In this document: piece after piece, positions 45,684-54,137 of the stretch
Numbering within the stretch: the first letter of the stretch is position 1
Layout of the letters: each line of letters begins with the position of its first letter
Assembly: GCF_034067285.1 (NCBI RefSeq)
Contig: NZ_CP139286.1
Location: 1,178,001-1,242,000, forward strand
Length of the DNA: 64,000 nucleotides
Reading direction: 5' to 3'
From: Acinetobacter pittii
GTDB taxonomy: Bacteria > Pseudomonadota > Gammaproteobacteria > Pseudomonadales > Moraxellaceae
Program-made: the position numbers and the translations under genes
The notes under the pieces: generated by a model
What the model saw: the letters and a program-made list of their open reading frames with translations, nothing else
Database searches by the model: none
Told to the model about the DNA's origin: nothing

Positions 45684-46733
45684 ATGGATTTTATTGTTCA
45701 TCAGTCTTTGAAAATTGTTGAAAGTGGTGTGATTCCAGATCATGCCATTCGAGCTGCAATTCGTGCTTTAAGCAAAAAACGCTTAATTCAAGAAGGCCGT
45801 TATGACCCTGAACAAGGGGCACAGCGCTATATGGATGTACTTAATATGTTAAAACGGAGTGAAATCGCCGTTGAAACAGATAAAGCAAACGAGCAGCACT
45901 ATGAATTACCCACTGAGTTTTTTCAGGCGGTGCTTGGAAAAAGACTCAAATACAGTGCATGTTATTTCCCGACTAAAACAACAACTTTAGATCAGGCAGA
46001 GGAACTCGCACTTCAGCTTTATTGTGAAAGAGCACAACTTAAAAATGGTCAACACATTTTAGAGCTAGGCTGTGGCTGGGGTTCTTTAACTTTGTGGATG
46101 GCAGAAAACTATCCACGTTCACGGATTACGGCAGTTTCTAACTCTGCTACACAGAAGAAGCATATTCTTGGGCAAGCAAAGTTAAGAGGTTTAAACAATA
46201 TTGAAGTACTTACCTGTGATGTAAATGTACTTGAACTTGAAAAAGGTCAGTTTGACCGAGTCTTATCGGTTGAAATGTTTGAACATGTTCGTAACTATCA
46301 ACGTCTTTTTGAAAAAATTCAGGGTTGGTTGAAAGCAGATGGCTTACTCTGGTGCCATATTTTTTGTCATCGCTTTTTACATTATCCTTTTGAAGTGAAA
46401 TCAGACTATGATTGGATGTCGAAGTATTTCTTTACTGGTGGTTTAATGCCGTCGACTTCAACTTTTTTGCATTTTCAAGAGCATTTAGAGTTGGCTCAAC
46501 AGTGGCAGTGGACGGGTGAGCACTATATGAGAACGGCAAATGCTTGGCTTGATAACATGGATAACCAAGAAGTCGAAATGAAACCACTGTTTAAAAAAAT
46601 CTATGGAAAAGATGCCAATATTTGGTGGCAACGCTGGCGTATTTTCTTCATGGCTTGTGCTGAGCTATTCGGTTTTGAGCAAGGACAAGAATGGGTCATT
46701 GGTCACTTTTTATTTAAAAAGAGAGCATTGTAA
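45684..46733 (+). CDS. SAM methyltransferase of the Cfa / coclaurine N-methyltransferase-like group
   Basis: A 349-residue methyltransferase. It has HYELPTEFFQ, LKYSACYFP, the SAM loop LELGCGWGSLTLW, VEMFEHV, and the end HFLFKKRAL; WTGEHYMRTANAWLDNMD and RIFFMACAELFGF resemble plant coclaurine N-methyltransferases more than Cfa. The Cfa cysteine position is Ala and the catalytic Tyr is Phe. The real acceptor is unknown; a lipid or amine are both possible. It begins 9 bases after the DUF1295 gene. Confidence 0.85.
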   Translation: MDFIVHQSLKIVESGVIPDHAIRAAIRALSKKRLIQEGRYDPEQGAQRYMDVLNMLKRSEIAVETDKANEQHYELPTEFFQAVLGKRLKYSACYFPTKTTTLDQAEELALQLYCERAQLKNGQHILELGCGWGSLTLWMAENYPRSRITAVSNSATQKKHILGQAKLRGLNNIEVLTCDVNVLELEKGQFDRVLSVEMFEHVRNYQRLFEKIQGWLKADGLLWCHIFCHRFLHYPFEVKSDYDWMSKYFFTGGLMPSTSTFLHFQEHLELAQQWQWTGEHYMRTANAWLDNMDNQEVEMKPLFKKIYGKDANIWWQRWRIFFMACAELFGFEQGQEWVIGHFLFKKRAL

Positions 46734-46762
46734 TTTCTACAGCCTATCCCGGCGATAAAGAT

Positions 46763-48091
46763 ATGATAAGAACTCGAAACGATGGCAAAGCGAGTCATCC
46801 ATTAGCCCAAATGTTCAATCGATATTATTGGTTGCAGATTGGTCTGATTGCATTATCGATCGTGGTCGGGTTGGCTTGTAGTGCTTGGGTCATTAAAGGC
46901 TCTTTACTTAAAACTGCTTTAGAACAGGAAATGGAACATTACTGGTTACGCATAGAACGTAATCCAAATGCTGATCTACCTGATACCAAAAATTTATATG
47001 GATATCGGTGGAATACAGAGGTCGCACCTCAACCTTTTAAAGACATGCGTTTAAAAAGTGGTGTGCACCGAGTATTTGTTGATGGTAAAGAACGGATGAC
47101 GGTCTATGGTGAGCATCACGGTCAGCATGTTCTATTGGTGTTTGGCGAAAGTAATGTCAATAAGCTGATCTGGTTATTTGGACTTGCTCCACTGATGTTC
47201 AGTCTATCTGTTTTATATAGCTTTTTATGGTGGTCAAACCGAAGAGCAAGACGCTATTTTTCCCCAATTACGCGTTTAGCGAATGCCTTAGAAAATATTG
47301 ATTGGGCACATCAAGACACTCAAGCTTCTCCTTTTAAAGATATTAATACCAATGGCAATATGGAAGCAGAATATCTCAAACAAGCCTTGGAAAAATATCA
47401 TCAGGTTTTAAGCGATTTTATTCGACGCGAAAGAGAATTTACGGGAGATGTGAGCCATGAGTTACGCACTCCGCTCACAATTTTGAAGGGTAATGTGCAA
47501 CTTTGTCAGGCGAAGTATGGAGAGGATAAAGCCCTAGTTCGACTTCATAATACAATTGAAGATATGCAGTTATTAGTCGACACCTTGCTGGCAATCGCAC
47601 GTAATACAGTAAAAAGCTTACCGTCTGAAAAGAATTTTTTATCCAGAATTGTGAGGGATTTAGTCGAAAGTTTAGATGCGGTCAGCGAGAGTAAGGGCAT
47701 ACATATTCATATTCAACCCGATCTTTCTGAACAGCCGCGTTGGTTATATCCCTCTATGACACAAATGGTGTTAAGCAATATTTTACGTAATGCGCTGAAC
47801 TATTCTCAAGGATCACAAATCGACATCATTCAACAAAAAAACAGCCTAATTATTGCAGATAATGGAATTGGAATTTCTTTACCTAACGATGTAAAAGTAC
47901 AAGAGCTCAGCGATTCACAACTTTCCTTAAAGGCTAAAGGCCATGGAATTGGTTTGCAATTGGTACAAAAGCTTTGCAAACAATTAGGATGGCGAGTTGA
48001 GTTGTTTGATCGACAATATTATTTAACTACTCATCCTGAATTGGATTTGGAGCCGACCACGGGTTTAATTGTTGTGGTCTATTTGAGTTAA
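46763..48091 (+). CDS. Sensor histidine kinase closing the lipid operon
   Basis: A 442-residue membrane kinase: two membrane helices (about residues 18-40 and 135-155) around a short periplasmic domain, then the H-box GDVSHELRTPLTIL, N-box NILRNALNY and G-box ADNGIGI. It is the last gene of the plus-strand operon and converges on the response-regulator gene, sharing 4 bases of stop codon. Its probable partner is that regulator. A membrane-lipid signal is a reasonable guess. Confidence 0.88.
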   Translation: MIRTRNDGKASHPLAQMFNRYYWLQIGLIALSIVVGLACSAWVIKGSLLKTALEQEMEHYWLRIERNPNADLPDTKNLYGYRWNTEVAPQPFKDMRLKSGVHRVFVDGKERMTVYGEHHGQHVLLVFGESNVNKLIWLFGLAPLMFSLSVLYSFLWWSNRRARRYFSPITRLANALENIDWAHQDTQASPFKDINTNGNMEAEYLKQALEKYHQVLSDFIRREREFTGDVSHELRTPLTILKGNVQLCQAKYGEDKALVRLHNTIEDMQLLVDTLLAIARNTVKSLPSEKNFLSRIVRDLVESLDAVSESKGIHIHIQPDLSEQPRWLYPSMTQMVLSNILRNALNYSQGSQIDIIQQKNSLIIADNGIGISLPNDVKVQELSDSQLSLKAKGHGIGLQLVQKLCKQLGWRVELFDRQYYLTTHPELDLEPTTGLIVVVYLS

Positions 48092-48783
48092 GTTGCGGAA
48101 CTATCTAAAGCAATTTTTAAACCGACGCCTGCTACTGTGTGTAATAGTTTAGGGTCAAAAGGTTTATCAACCATTTTTCTCAAATTATAGATATGACTGC
48201 GTAACGCATCACTTTCGGGTTCTTCATCGCCCCATAGTTCCATCATCAGTTCTTGTTTGGTCACCACTTTTGGAGACTGGCGCATCAAAATTTTTAATAA
48301 TTTAAATTGAATGGGGGGTAACTCAATATTATTTCCGGCACGAACCACGGTTTGAGTTGCACTATCAAGAATTAAGTCGTGAATCTGAATTTTATGATGA
48401 GTAACTTCACCAGCTGCTCTTTTGATTAATGCACGAATCCGCATCACTAGTTCGTTAAAATCAAAAGGTTTTACCAAATAATCATCTGTGCCAGCAGTAA
48501 AGCCTTTAAGTTTGTCATCTAAGGTATCTCTTGCTGTCAGCATAAGAACTGGAATATCAACACCTTGTTCGGTGCGTAGCCAGTTACATAGGTCATAACC
48601 AGAGCCATCGGGCAGATTTATGTCGAGCAGTAAAAGGTGATAATGCTGAGATTTAAGAAAAGTCCGTGCAGCATCTAAATTACGCGCATGATCGATGACA
48701 TAACCATGCACTTCAAGAAATTCGCAGACCGTTGCTGCGAGTTCAAAATGGTCCTCAACCATGAGGATAAAGTGATTACCCAT
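48088..48783 (-). CDS. OmpR-family response regulator, probable partner of the convergent kinase
   Basis: A 231-residue regulator: receiver with MVEDH, phospho-Asp in LLLLDINLPDGSGYD and Lys in DYLVKPFDF, then a winged-helix output (IELPPIQFKLLKILMRQ). It is the last gene of a minus-strand operon with the NTF2-like and chalcone-isomerase-like genes, 17 bases after the latter, and converges on the kinase gene. Confidence 0.9.
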   Translation of the reverse strand: MGNHFILMVEDHFELAATVCEFLEVHGYVIDHARNLDAARTFLKSQHYHLLLLDINLPDGSGYDLCNWLRTEQGVDIPVLMLTARDTLDDKLKGFTAGTDDYLVKPFDFNELVMRIRALIKRAAGEVTHHKIQIHDLILDSATQTVVRAGNNIELPPIQFKLLKILMRQSPKVVTKQELMMELWGDEEPESDALRSHIYNLRKMVDKPFDPKLLHTVAGVGLKIALDSSAT

Positions 48784-48800
48784 GAGATTTTATTAAGCCA

Positions 48801-49295
48801 TTAATTTAATAATTGTTGTTTTAATTTAGCATTAAACGGTTCGCTACCAAACCAGATTTTAAAATATTGATTTGCATTTGGATTGTCTAAAGAACCGAGC
48901 AGCTTCTGGTTTAATTTTAGTTCTAGTTTTTGATTTTCATGTTGATAGTAAAGACTGTAAAGATCTCCACTCTTAATTGGTCGATATAGTTCATTAATAT
49001 GATTAAGCGGAGATTTTGCATCAAAGCCGCTAACATTTTTCTTCAAAAAGTGGGTTGCTGCGCGTTTAAATGCCCACTCGGGAATATCGCGGTTATAGCT
49101 AAACTCCATTTTGATACTTTGGCTTTGCCAATTTTTTAAGCAATCTTCAGCAAAGTAACTGACATTTCCTACTTTTTTACTCGTCACCATTAAAGGTACT
49201 GAACTGCATTTTTTTAGTTCAGCCGCATTTGCTTGAGATACGATTAAGATTCCCAGAAATATCAAGATTCGACTTTTTTGAACGGTAATACCCAT
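48801..49295 (-). CDS. Chalcone isomerase-like periplasmic protein
   Basis: A 164-residue secreted protein (signal peptide ending SQANAAEL). The C-terminal FKIWFGSEPFNAKLKQQLL and the GDLYSLYYQHENQKLELKLN segment match the bacterial chalcone-isomerase-fold family, which usually binds fatty acids rather than chalcones. It overlaps the preceding NTF2-like gene by 34 bases, so translation is coupled. Its relatives occur beside Cfa/DUF1365 genes, supporting the lipid role. Confidence 0.72.
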   Translation of the reverse strand: MGITVQKSRILIFLGILIVSQANAAELKKCSSVPLMVTSKKVGNVSYFAEDCLKNWQSQSIKMEFSYNRDIPEWAFKRAATHFLKKNVSGFDAKSPLNHINELYRPIKSGDLYSLYYQHENQKLELKLNQKLLGSLDNPNANQYFKIWFGSEPFNAKLKQQLLN

Positions 49296-49834
49296 TTATA
49301 TACTCCTCCAAATATTGGTAAAGAACGGTAAAGGCCATTCGCCGGATCCCAATAATCTTGCTGGAAAATAATTTTTTGTTGCTCATTAATCTTAATTTGA
49401 CTAATTCCATAAGAAGCCATGGTTTTTGAGCGGCCTAACATTTTAAAGTCATAGGTCATGTACCAATGAATGTAGGCTGTATCTTGGTGATGAGTTGCAC
49501 TAATGAGTTTTACAGTGACATTACTCACTCGGGCATTCATACCTTCAAAATGCTTAATCAGATCTTTTTTCTGAGAGAACTGCGAAAGTGTATCGTTGAT
49601 ATAAAGTTGATCAGCGTAAAGATGACTCGCGTTATTCACAAAAGAAGGGGTGCCAAGCGTATTAAATGCGGCAACAAAACGATTGCCAATATCTAGCGCT
49701 TGTTGGTCATTTAATTCTATTCCAGTAATTTTTTGTTCGGCTTTGCCGTAATCACCTGAGTAGCTAGGCACACTTTTACACGCTGTTAAACCTGCCAAGG
49801 TAATTAGCCCTAGGGCTGTAGTTATAATTTTCAT
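49262..49834 (-). CDS. NTF2-like (SnoaL-type) lipoprotein
   Basis: A 190-residue lipoprotein of the nuclear transport factor 2 fold. The lipobox is LAGLTAC with the cysteine near residue 19. The fold signature is the FVAAFNTLGTPSF...LYADQLYINDTLSQF helix-strand pattern, then AYIHWYMTYDF and the end IFQQDYWDPANGLYRSLP. It is the first gene of the minus-strand operon. The family commonly accompanies DUF1365/Cfa genes; the bound ligand is unknown. Confidence 0.8.
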   Translation of the reverse strand: MKIITTALGLITLAGLTACKSVPSYSGDYGKAEQKITGIELNDQQALDIGNRFVAAFNTLGTPSFVNNASHLYADQLYINDTLSQFSQKKDLIKHFEGMNARVSNVTVKLISATHHQDTAYIHWYMTYDFKMLGRSKTMASYGISQIKINEQQKIIFQQDYWDPANGLYRSLPIFGGVYKWVLPFKKVES

Positions 49835-49999
49835 GTCTATATCCGAACCAACTTTATAAGATTAAATTAAAGAGCTGGTCGTGAAGTTTGCGTGAATTCT
49901 TGTTTTATGATTTGGGGTTAATGCTGGTTTTTTTGAGGCAAATAGATCTTCACTAACTCAAAGTTTTTTGTAGTAATGTTTTATCTTTTATCAAAGAAA

Positions 50000-50521
50000 T
50001 TACAGATCTTTTTTGAAAAAGATAACATCCATATTCATGTAACTAGATGAGTTTGTTTTTTCAAAACCAAGTTTATTTAATAAGTTGTGGGCGGGTAAAT
50101 TATCTTTTTCTGAAAAAGCGATCACATGCTTAAAGTTTCGATTTTTCATGTCTTCTAGTAATTTAAGTGAAGCTTCAACAATATAGCCTTTATTTCGTTC
50201 ACTTTTAATAAGTCTAAAACCTAGCTCAGCTTCTGTCTTGCCATCAACCTCACAAGTTTCAAAACCACAATAACCAATAATTTTATGCGTTTGTTTTGAG
50301 ACGATAGCCATTTTGCCAAAATTATAATTTTTATAATGTTCTAAAATTTCTAAAAATCGACTAGTTGCTACTTCAGTCGATAGGGCACCATAAGGTGAAA
50401 AAGCCATAAAATCTTTATCTCGTAAAAACTCGATCACAATAGATAAATTTTCTTCAATAAATGGTTGTAGAATTAAACGTTCTGTCTCTAACATAGAGTT
50501 CTCATTGTGATGTATAAGCAT
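50000..50521 (-). CDS. GNAT family N-acetyltransferase (RimJ/RimL type)
   Basis: A 173-residue acetyltransferase: LETERLILQPF, IIGYCGFETCEVDGKTEAELGFRL and the acetyl-CoA loop in ERNKGYIVEASLKLLEDM (Gly-Tyr in place of the usual R-G-x-G), then NLPAHNLLNKLGFEK. Substrate unknown. ATG 50521 has AAGGGGAG upstream and is preferred to 50494. It follows the NUDIX gene by 30 bases, probably one transcript. Confidence 0.85.
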   Translation of the reverse strand: MLIHHNENSMLETERLILQPFIEENLSIVIEFLRDKDFMAFSPYGALSTEVATSRFLEILEHYKNYNFGKMAIVSKQTHKIIGYCGFETCEVDGKTEAELGFRLIKSERNKGYIVEASLKLLEDMKNRNFKHVIAFSEKDNLPAHNLLNKLGFEKTNSSSYMNMDVIFFKKDL

Positions 50522-50551
50522 GACTAAACTCCCCTTAAATTGACTCTTAAC

Positions 50552-51235
50552 TCACCAATAAATATTGTCTTTATTTTCGCCAGAAATTTGTCTCGTAGCT
50601 GCGATGAGCAGTCTCTCTATTATTTTATCAATGGCTAAATAATTTGGAGGAAAGTCTTTTAATGTAATGGTTCCGGTACTTATTTCCCATAAGTCTTCTT
50701 TGATTTTAATACTCTGTTTTATTTGTATTGTATTAACTTTATGTTGAAGTAAATCAATACAATCATATATTTGAACTTCTACAAATCCTACTACCTCATT
50801 ATCTTTTGGTTTTAGCTCAGATAATTCAATATTTAAAGGGAGTAAGAAGATATGCTGAAATTCATTTGCAATATAATTTTCCGCAATATGGCAAGCAGTC
50901 TGTCGAATTCCAATAGAGATAAGTTGATTGAATTCTATTTTAATTCCTAACTCTTCCTCACACTCTCTTATTCCTTGTTCAATGGTTTCACCTGCCTCGT
51001 AATGCCCACCAACTGAAATATCAATAAAATTTTTTCTATTAAAAGTATAGTTATCAGAATTTTTAAGCTGAAAATAAACATATCGAGTTGATGGGTTATA
51101 TACAAGACAAGTAAACACCCTATGCCATAGACCTAATTGGTGGGCTAATTTTTTATCAATAATCCCAATGTGTTCATAATTATCATTAAATATATCAATG
51201 TTCATATCTTTTTTATCAAGTATAAATTTACTCAA
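50552..51235 (-). CDS. NUDIX hydrolase
   Basis: A 227-residue pyrophosphohydrolase. The NUDIX box starts GGHYEAGE and ends RECEEELGI near residues 76-98; the spacing between the first Glu and the RE pair is six rather than seven, a variant of the box. The N-terminal MNIDIFNDNYEHIGIIDKK resembles the Idi/YfcD type. Base composition is very AT-rich. The nucleotide substrate is unknown. Confidence 0.83.
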   Translation of the reverse strand: MSKFILDKKDMNIDIFNDNYEHIGIIDKKLAHQLGLWHRVFTCLVYNPSTRYVYFQLKNSDNYTFNRKNFIDISVGGHYEAGETIEQGIRECEEELGIKIEFNQLISIGIRQTACHIAENYIANEFQHIFLLPLNIELSELKPKDNEVVGFVEVQIYDCIDLLQHKVNTIQIKQSIKIKEDLWEISTGTITLKDFPPNYLAIDKIIERLLIAATRQISGENKDNIYW

Positions 51236-51346
51236 AATATTTTAACTTCATTTAAAGTTTTTAGTATAAAAGCAGCAATTTTATTCTAGCTACACTTTAC
51301 TCATAAGAGATATAGATAAGTTTTAAATAAATAGAAGGATTCAATA

Positions 51347-52036
51347 ATGAAAACAATCGGCTTATTAGGCGGAATGAGTTGGGAATCTACAGCGCTTTAT
51401 TATCAGCAAATCAATAAAATGGTTCATCGTAAATTAGGAAAATTGCACTCAGCTAAGGTCATTATTAATAGTGTCGATTTTGAAGAAATAGCAGCCTTAC
51501 AAGCGAAGGGTTTATGGCAAGAAGCTGGCGCATATTTAGCTGAGCAAGCACAAAATTTAGAAAAAGCAGGGGCAGATTGTATTTTGGTGTGTACTAATAC
51601 CATGCATAAAGTTGCTGCACAGATTGAAGATTCTATTACGATTCCTTTCTTACATATCGCTGATGCAACTGCAAAAGAAATTTTGAGTCAAAACATTGGT
51701 AAAGTTGCACTGTTAGGGACAGCTTTTACAATGGAGCAAGATTTTTATAAAGCCCGATTACAAGATTATGGAATTGATGTCGTTATTCCAAATGAAGCCG
51801 ACCGAAAGATCGTCCATCGCATCATTTATGAAGAGCTTTGTTTAGGTGTGATCAACCCAGATTCGCAGCAACAGTACATCGCTATTGTAGAAAGGCTCAT
51901 AGCTGAAGGTGCTGAAGGGATTGTTTTGGGGTGTACTGAAATTTGTATGTTGATTGGTGAGCTTAAATTCTCGGTTCCTTTATTTGATACAACCACTATT
52001 CATGCCAAAGAGGCGGTGAGTTTTGCTTTAATTTAA
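51347..52036 (+). CDS. Aspartate/glutamate racemase family protein
   Basis: A 229-residue PLP-independent racemase. The two catalytic cysteines are in VCTNTMH (near residue 83) and LGCTEICML (near residue 195), and the start MKTIGLLGGMSWESTALYY is the family hallmark. It is divergent from the NUDIX/GNAT pair. The substrate (Asp, Glu or another amino acid) is not given by the sequence. Confidence 0.92.
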   Translation: MKTIGLLGGMSWESTALYYQQINKMVHRKLGKLHSAKVIINSVDFEEIAALQAKGLWQEAGAYLAEQAQNLEKAGADCILVCTNTMHKVAAQIEDSITIPFLHIADATAKEILSQNIGKVALLGTAFTMEQDFYKARLQDYGIDVVIPNEADRKIVHRIIYEELCLGVINPDSQQQYIAIVERLIAEGAEGIVLGCTEICMLIGELKFSVPLFDTTTIHAKEAVSFALI

Positions 52037-52105
52037 GAATATATAAATTAAATAAATTAGAATGAATAAATTGCTAAGAACTAATTTAAAAATGGAGGAT
52101 AAATT

Positions 52106-52516
52106 TTGAAATTTAGATCAAAAATTGATTGGTGGCTTTTGTTAATATTTATTGTTATCACTGCCAATATTGTTATAAAAATTTATGAAGCAAATCATCA
52201 TTATTCTTTAGCTTCAAATTTTCCGCATCTTATCATTTATAGTTTAGTCATTTTTATTATTTGGCTTCCCATCTTTAATACTTACTATGTGGTAGAAAAC
52301 GGTACTCTAGTGATTAAAAGCTTGGTATTCCGATGGAAAATTAATATTAATGATATTACCCAAATAGAACCTACTCATAATCCACTTTCATCTCCAGCGC
52401 TCTCATTAGATCGACTCAAAATTTATTATATGAAAAATGGAAAAATCGCAACGGTTATGATTTCACCGAAAAATAAAGAAGCTTTTTTGCAAGCGATAAA
52501 CAAAAGACTCCATTAA
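52106..52516 (+). CDS. Membrane protein with bacterial PH-like domain
   Basis: A 136-residue protein with two membrane helices (about residues 9-25 and 42-62) followed by a small beta domain (YYVVENGTLVIKSLVFRWKININDITQIEPTHNP), the pattern of the bPH/YyaB type. TTG 52106 is the start, supported by GGAGG at 52094-52098; no ATG fits. Function unknown. It lies 70 bases after the racemase gene on the same strand. Confidence 0.75.
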   Translation: MKFRSKIDWWLLLIFIVITANIVIKIYEANHHYSLASNFPHLIIYSLVIFIIWLPIFNTYYVVENGTLVIKSLVFRWKININDITQIEPTHNPLSSPALSLDRLKIYYMKNGKIATVMISPKNKEAFLQAINKRLH

Positions 52517-52586
52517 AGTTGCTTGTTTAATTGCAGACATAAATTACGCTATTTCCATGACATCAAAAAAGAAATGGTGATAAATC

Positions 52587-53960
52587 ATGATTAAACGTTT
52601 TTTACTGCCAGTTTTAGGCACTACGGTTTTAGTTACATTAGCTGGATGCGCTTCATCCTCACAATATCCGATTACTGAGAGTTATGGTCCAGATCCAAAA
52701 TTACCTGAACCTAAATCAAGTTTGTTTCCCACTGTTAATATTGCACCTGCAGAAGGCTGGCCGAGTGGGGTAATGCCAAAACCCGCGGAAGGTTTAAAGG
52801 TAAAAGCATTTGCAAAAGGACTTGAGCATCCGCGCTGGCTTTATGTATTGCCGAATGGCGATGTATTGGTTGCTGAAACGGATGCTCCGCCTAAACCAGA
52901 AGATAGCAAAGGCATTAAAGGTAAAATTATGTCTTTTGTGATGAAACGTGCAGGCTCATCCCATCCAAGTGCAAACCGTATTAGCTTACTTCGTGATACT
53001 AATGGAGACGGAGTTGCCGATCAGAAAACAGCATTTCTTCAAAACTTAAATTCTCCATTTGGCATGGCATTGGTAGGTAATAACCTATATATCGCCAATA
53101 CGGATGCGCTTGTACGTTTCCCTTATCAAGAGGGTGAAACTCAAATTACAGCCAGTGGAACCAAAGTATTAGATTTACCGGGCGGTCCTTTAAATCACCA
53201 TTGGACCAAGAATGTCATTGCTAACGCGGCGGGTACAAAGCTCTACATTACCGTTGGTTCTAACAGTAACGTTGCTGAAAATGGCCTAGATCAAGAAAAA
53301 GGCCGTGCACAAATTACAGAGTTTGATATTGCAAGCGGTCAGTCACGTCCATTTGCAACAGGACTGCGTAATCCAAATGGTATGGCTTGGCAACCGCAAA
53401 GTGGAAAACTCTGGACTGTTGTTAATGAGCGCGATGAAATTGGTAGTGACTTAGTACCTGACTATATGACGTCAGTCCAAGACGGTGGTTTTTATGGATG
53501 GCCATATAGCTATTATGGTCAACATGTAGATGTGCGAGTAAAACCACAAAATCCGGAAATGGTTGCTCGTGCAATTAAACCCGACTATGCACTTGGTAAC
53601 CATACGGCTTCTTTGGGCCTTGCATTTTATACAGCTGAACTCATGCCACAATTTAGAGGAGGCGCATTGATCGGTCAGCATGGTTCTTGGAACCGTAAGC
53701 CTCACAGTGGTTATAAAGTCGTTTTTGTACCATTTAGAAGTGGTCAACCCTCTGGTCCACCACAAGATATCTTGACCGGATTCCTGAGTGATAAAGGCAA
53801 AGCGTATGGTCGTCCTGTGGGTGTGGCAATTGATTTTTCAGGTGCCGTATTAGTTGCAGATGATGTAGGCAATACGATTTGGCGCGTTTCACCGGTTGCC
53901 GAGACGACTTATGAAGCTCCCATGAAACATGCTATTGGAACCCCGCCAGGCACACCATAA
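52587..53960 (+). CDS. PQQ-type sorbosone/glucose dehydrogenase-like lipoprotein
   Basis: A 457-residue lipoprotein (lipobox LAGC, Cys near residue 21) with a six-bladed propeller of the L-sorbosone/soluble glucose dehydrogenase type: EHPRWLYVLPNGDVLVAETDAP (start of blade 1), ATGLRNPNGMAWQPQSGKLW, NERDEIGSDLVPDYMTSV, and the substrate-binding GQHGSWNRKPHSGYKVVFV. PQQ is the expected cofactor; the sugar substrate is unknown. It may be outer-membrane-anchored in the periplasm. Confidence 0.87.
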   Translation: MIKRFLLPVLGTTVLVTLAGCASSSQYPITESYGPDPKLPEPKSSLFPTVNIAPAEGWPSGVMPKPAEGLKVKAFAKGLEHPRWLYVLPNGDVLVAETDAPPKPEDSKGIKGKIMSFVMKRAGSSHPSANRISLLRDTNGDGVADQKTAFLQNLNSPFGMALVGNNLYIANTDALVRFPYQEGETQITASGTKVLDLPGGPLNHHWTKNVIANAAGTKLYITVGSNSNVAENGLDQEKGRAQITEFDIASGQSRPFATGLRNPNGMAWQPQSGKLWTVVNERDEIGSDLVPDYMTSVQDGGFYGWPYSYYGQHVDVRVKPQNPEMVARAIKPDYALGNHTASLGLAFYTAELMPQFRGGALIGQHGSWNRKPHSGYKVVFVPFRSGQPSGPPQDILTGFLSDKGKAYGRPVGVAIDFSGAVLVADDVGNTIWRVSPVAETTYEAPMKHAIGTPPGTP

Positions 53961-53986
53961 AGTCTATCAAAAATAATTGATTAGCA

Positions 53987-54020
53987 TGGACGGCCTCTAA
54001 GCTTTATAGAGGCTCGTCCA
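53987..54020 (+). terminator. Possible terminator after the PQQ-type dehydrogenase gene
   Basis: Imperfect stem: TGGACG/CGTCCA and CCTCTA/TAGAGG with a short loop. The T tract that follows is weak, so this is tentative. Confidence 0.45.
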
Positions 54021-54137
54021 AATGGCTATTATTTAATTTTTAAATAATTGAACAAAAAAAATACTAATTGGACTTTATAAGCTAACTTCTCAAAAATGAA
54101 TATGTGAAAACGATAATGATGTTTAAGGAACAAACAC

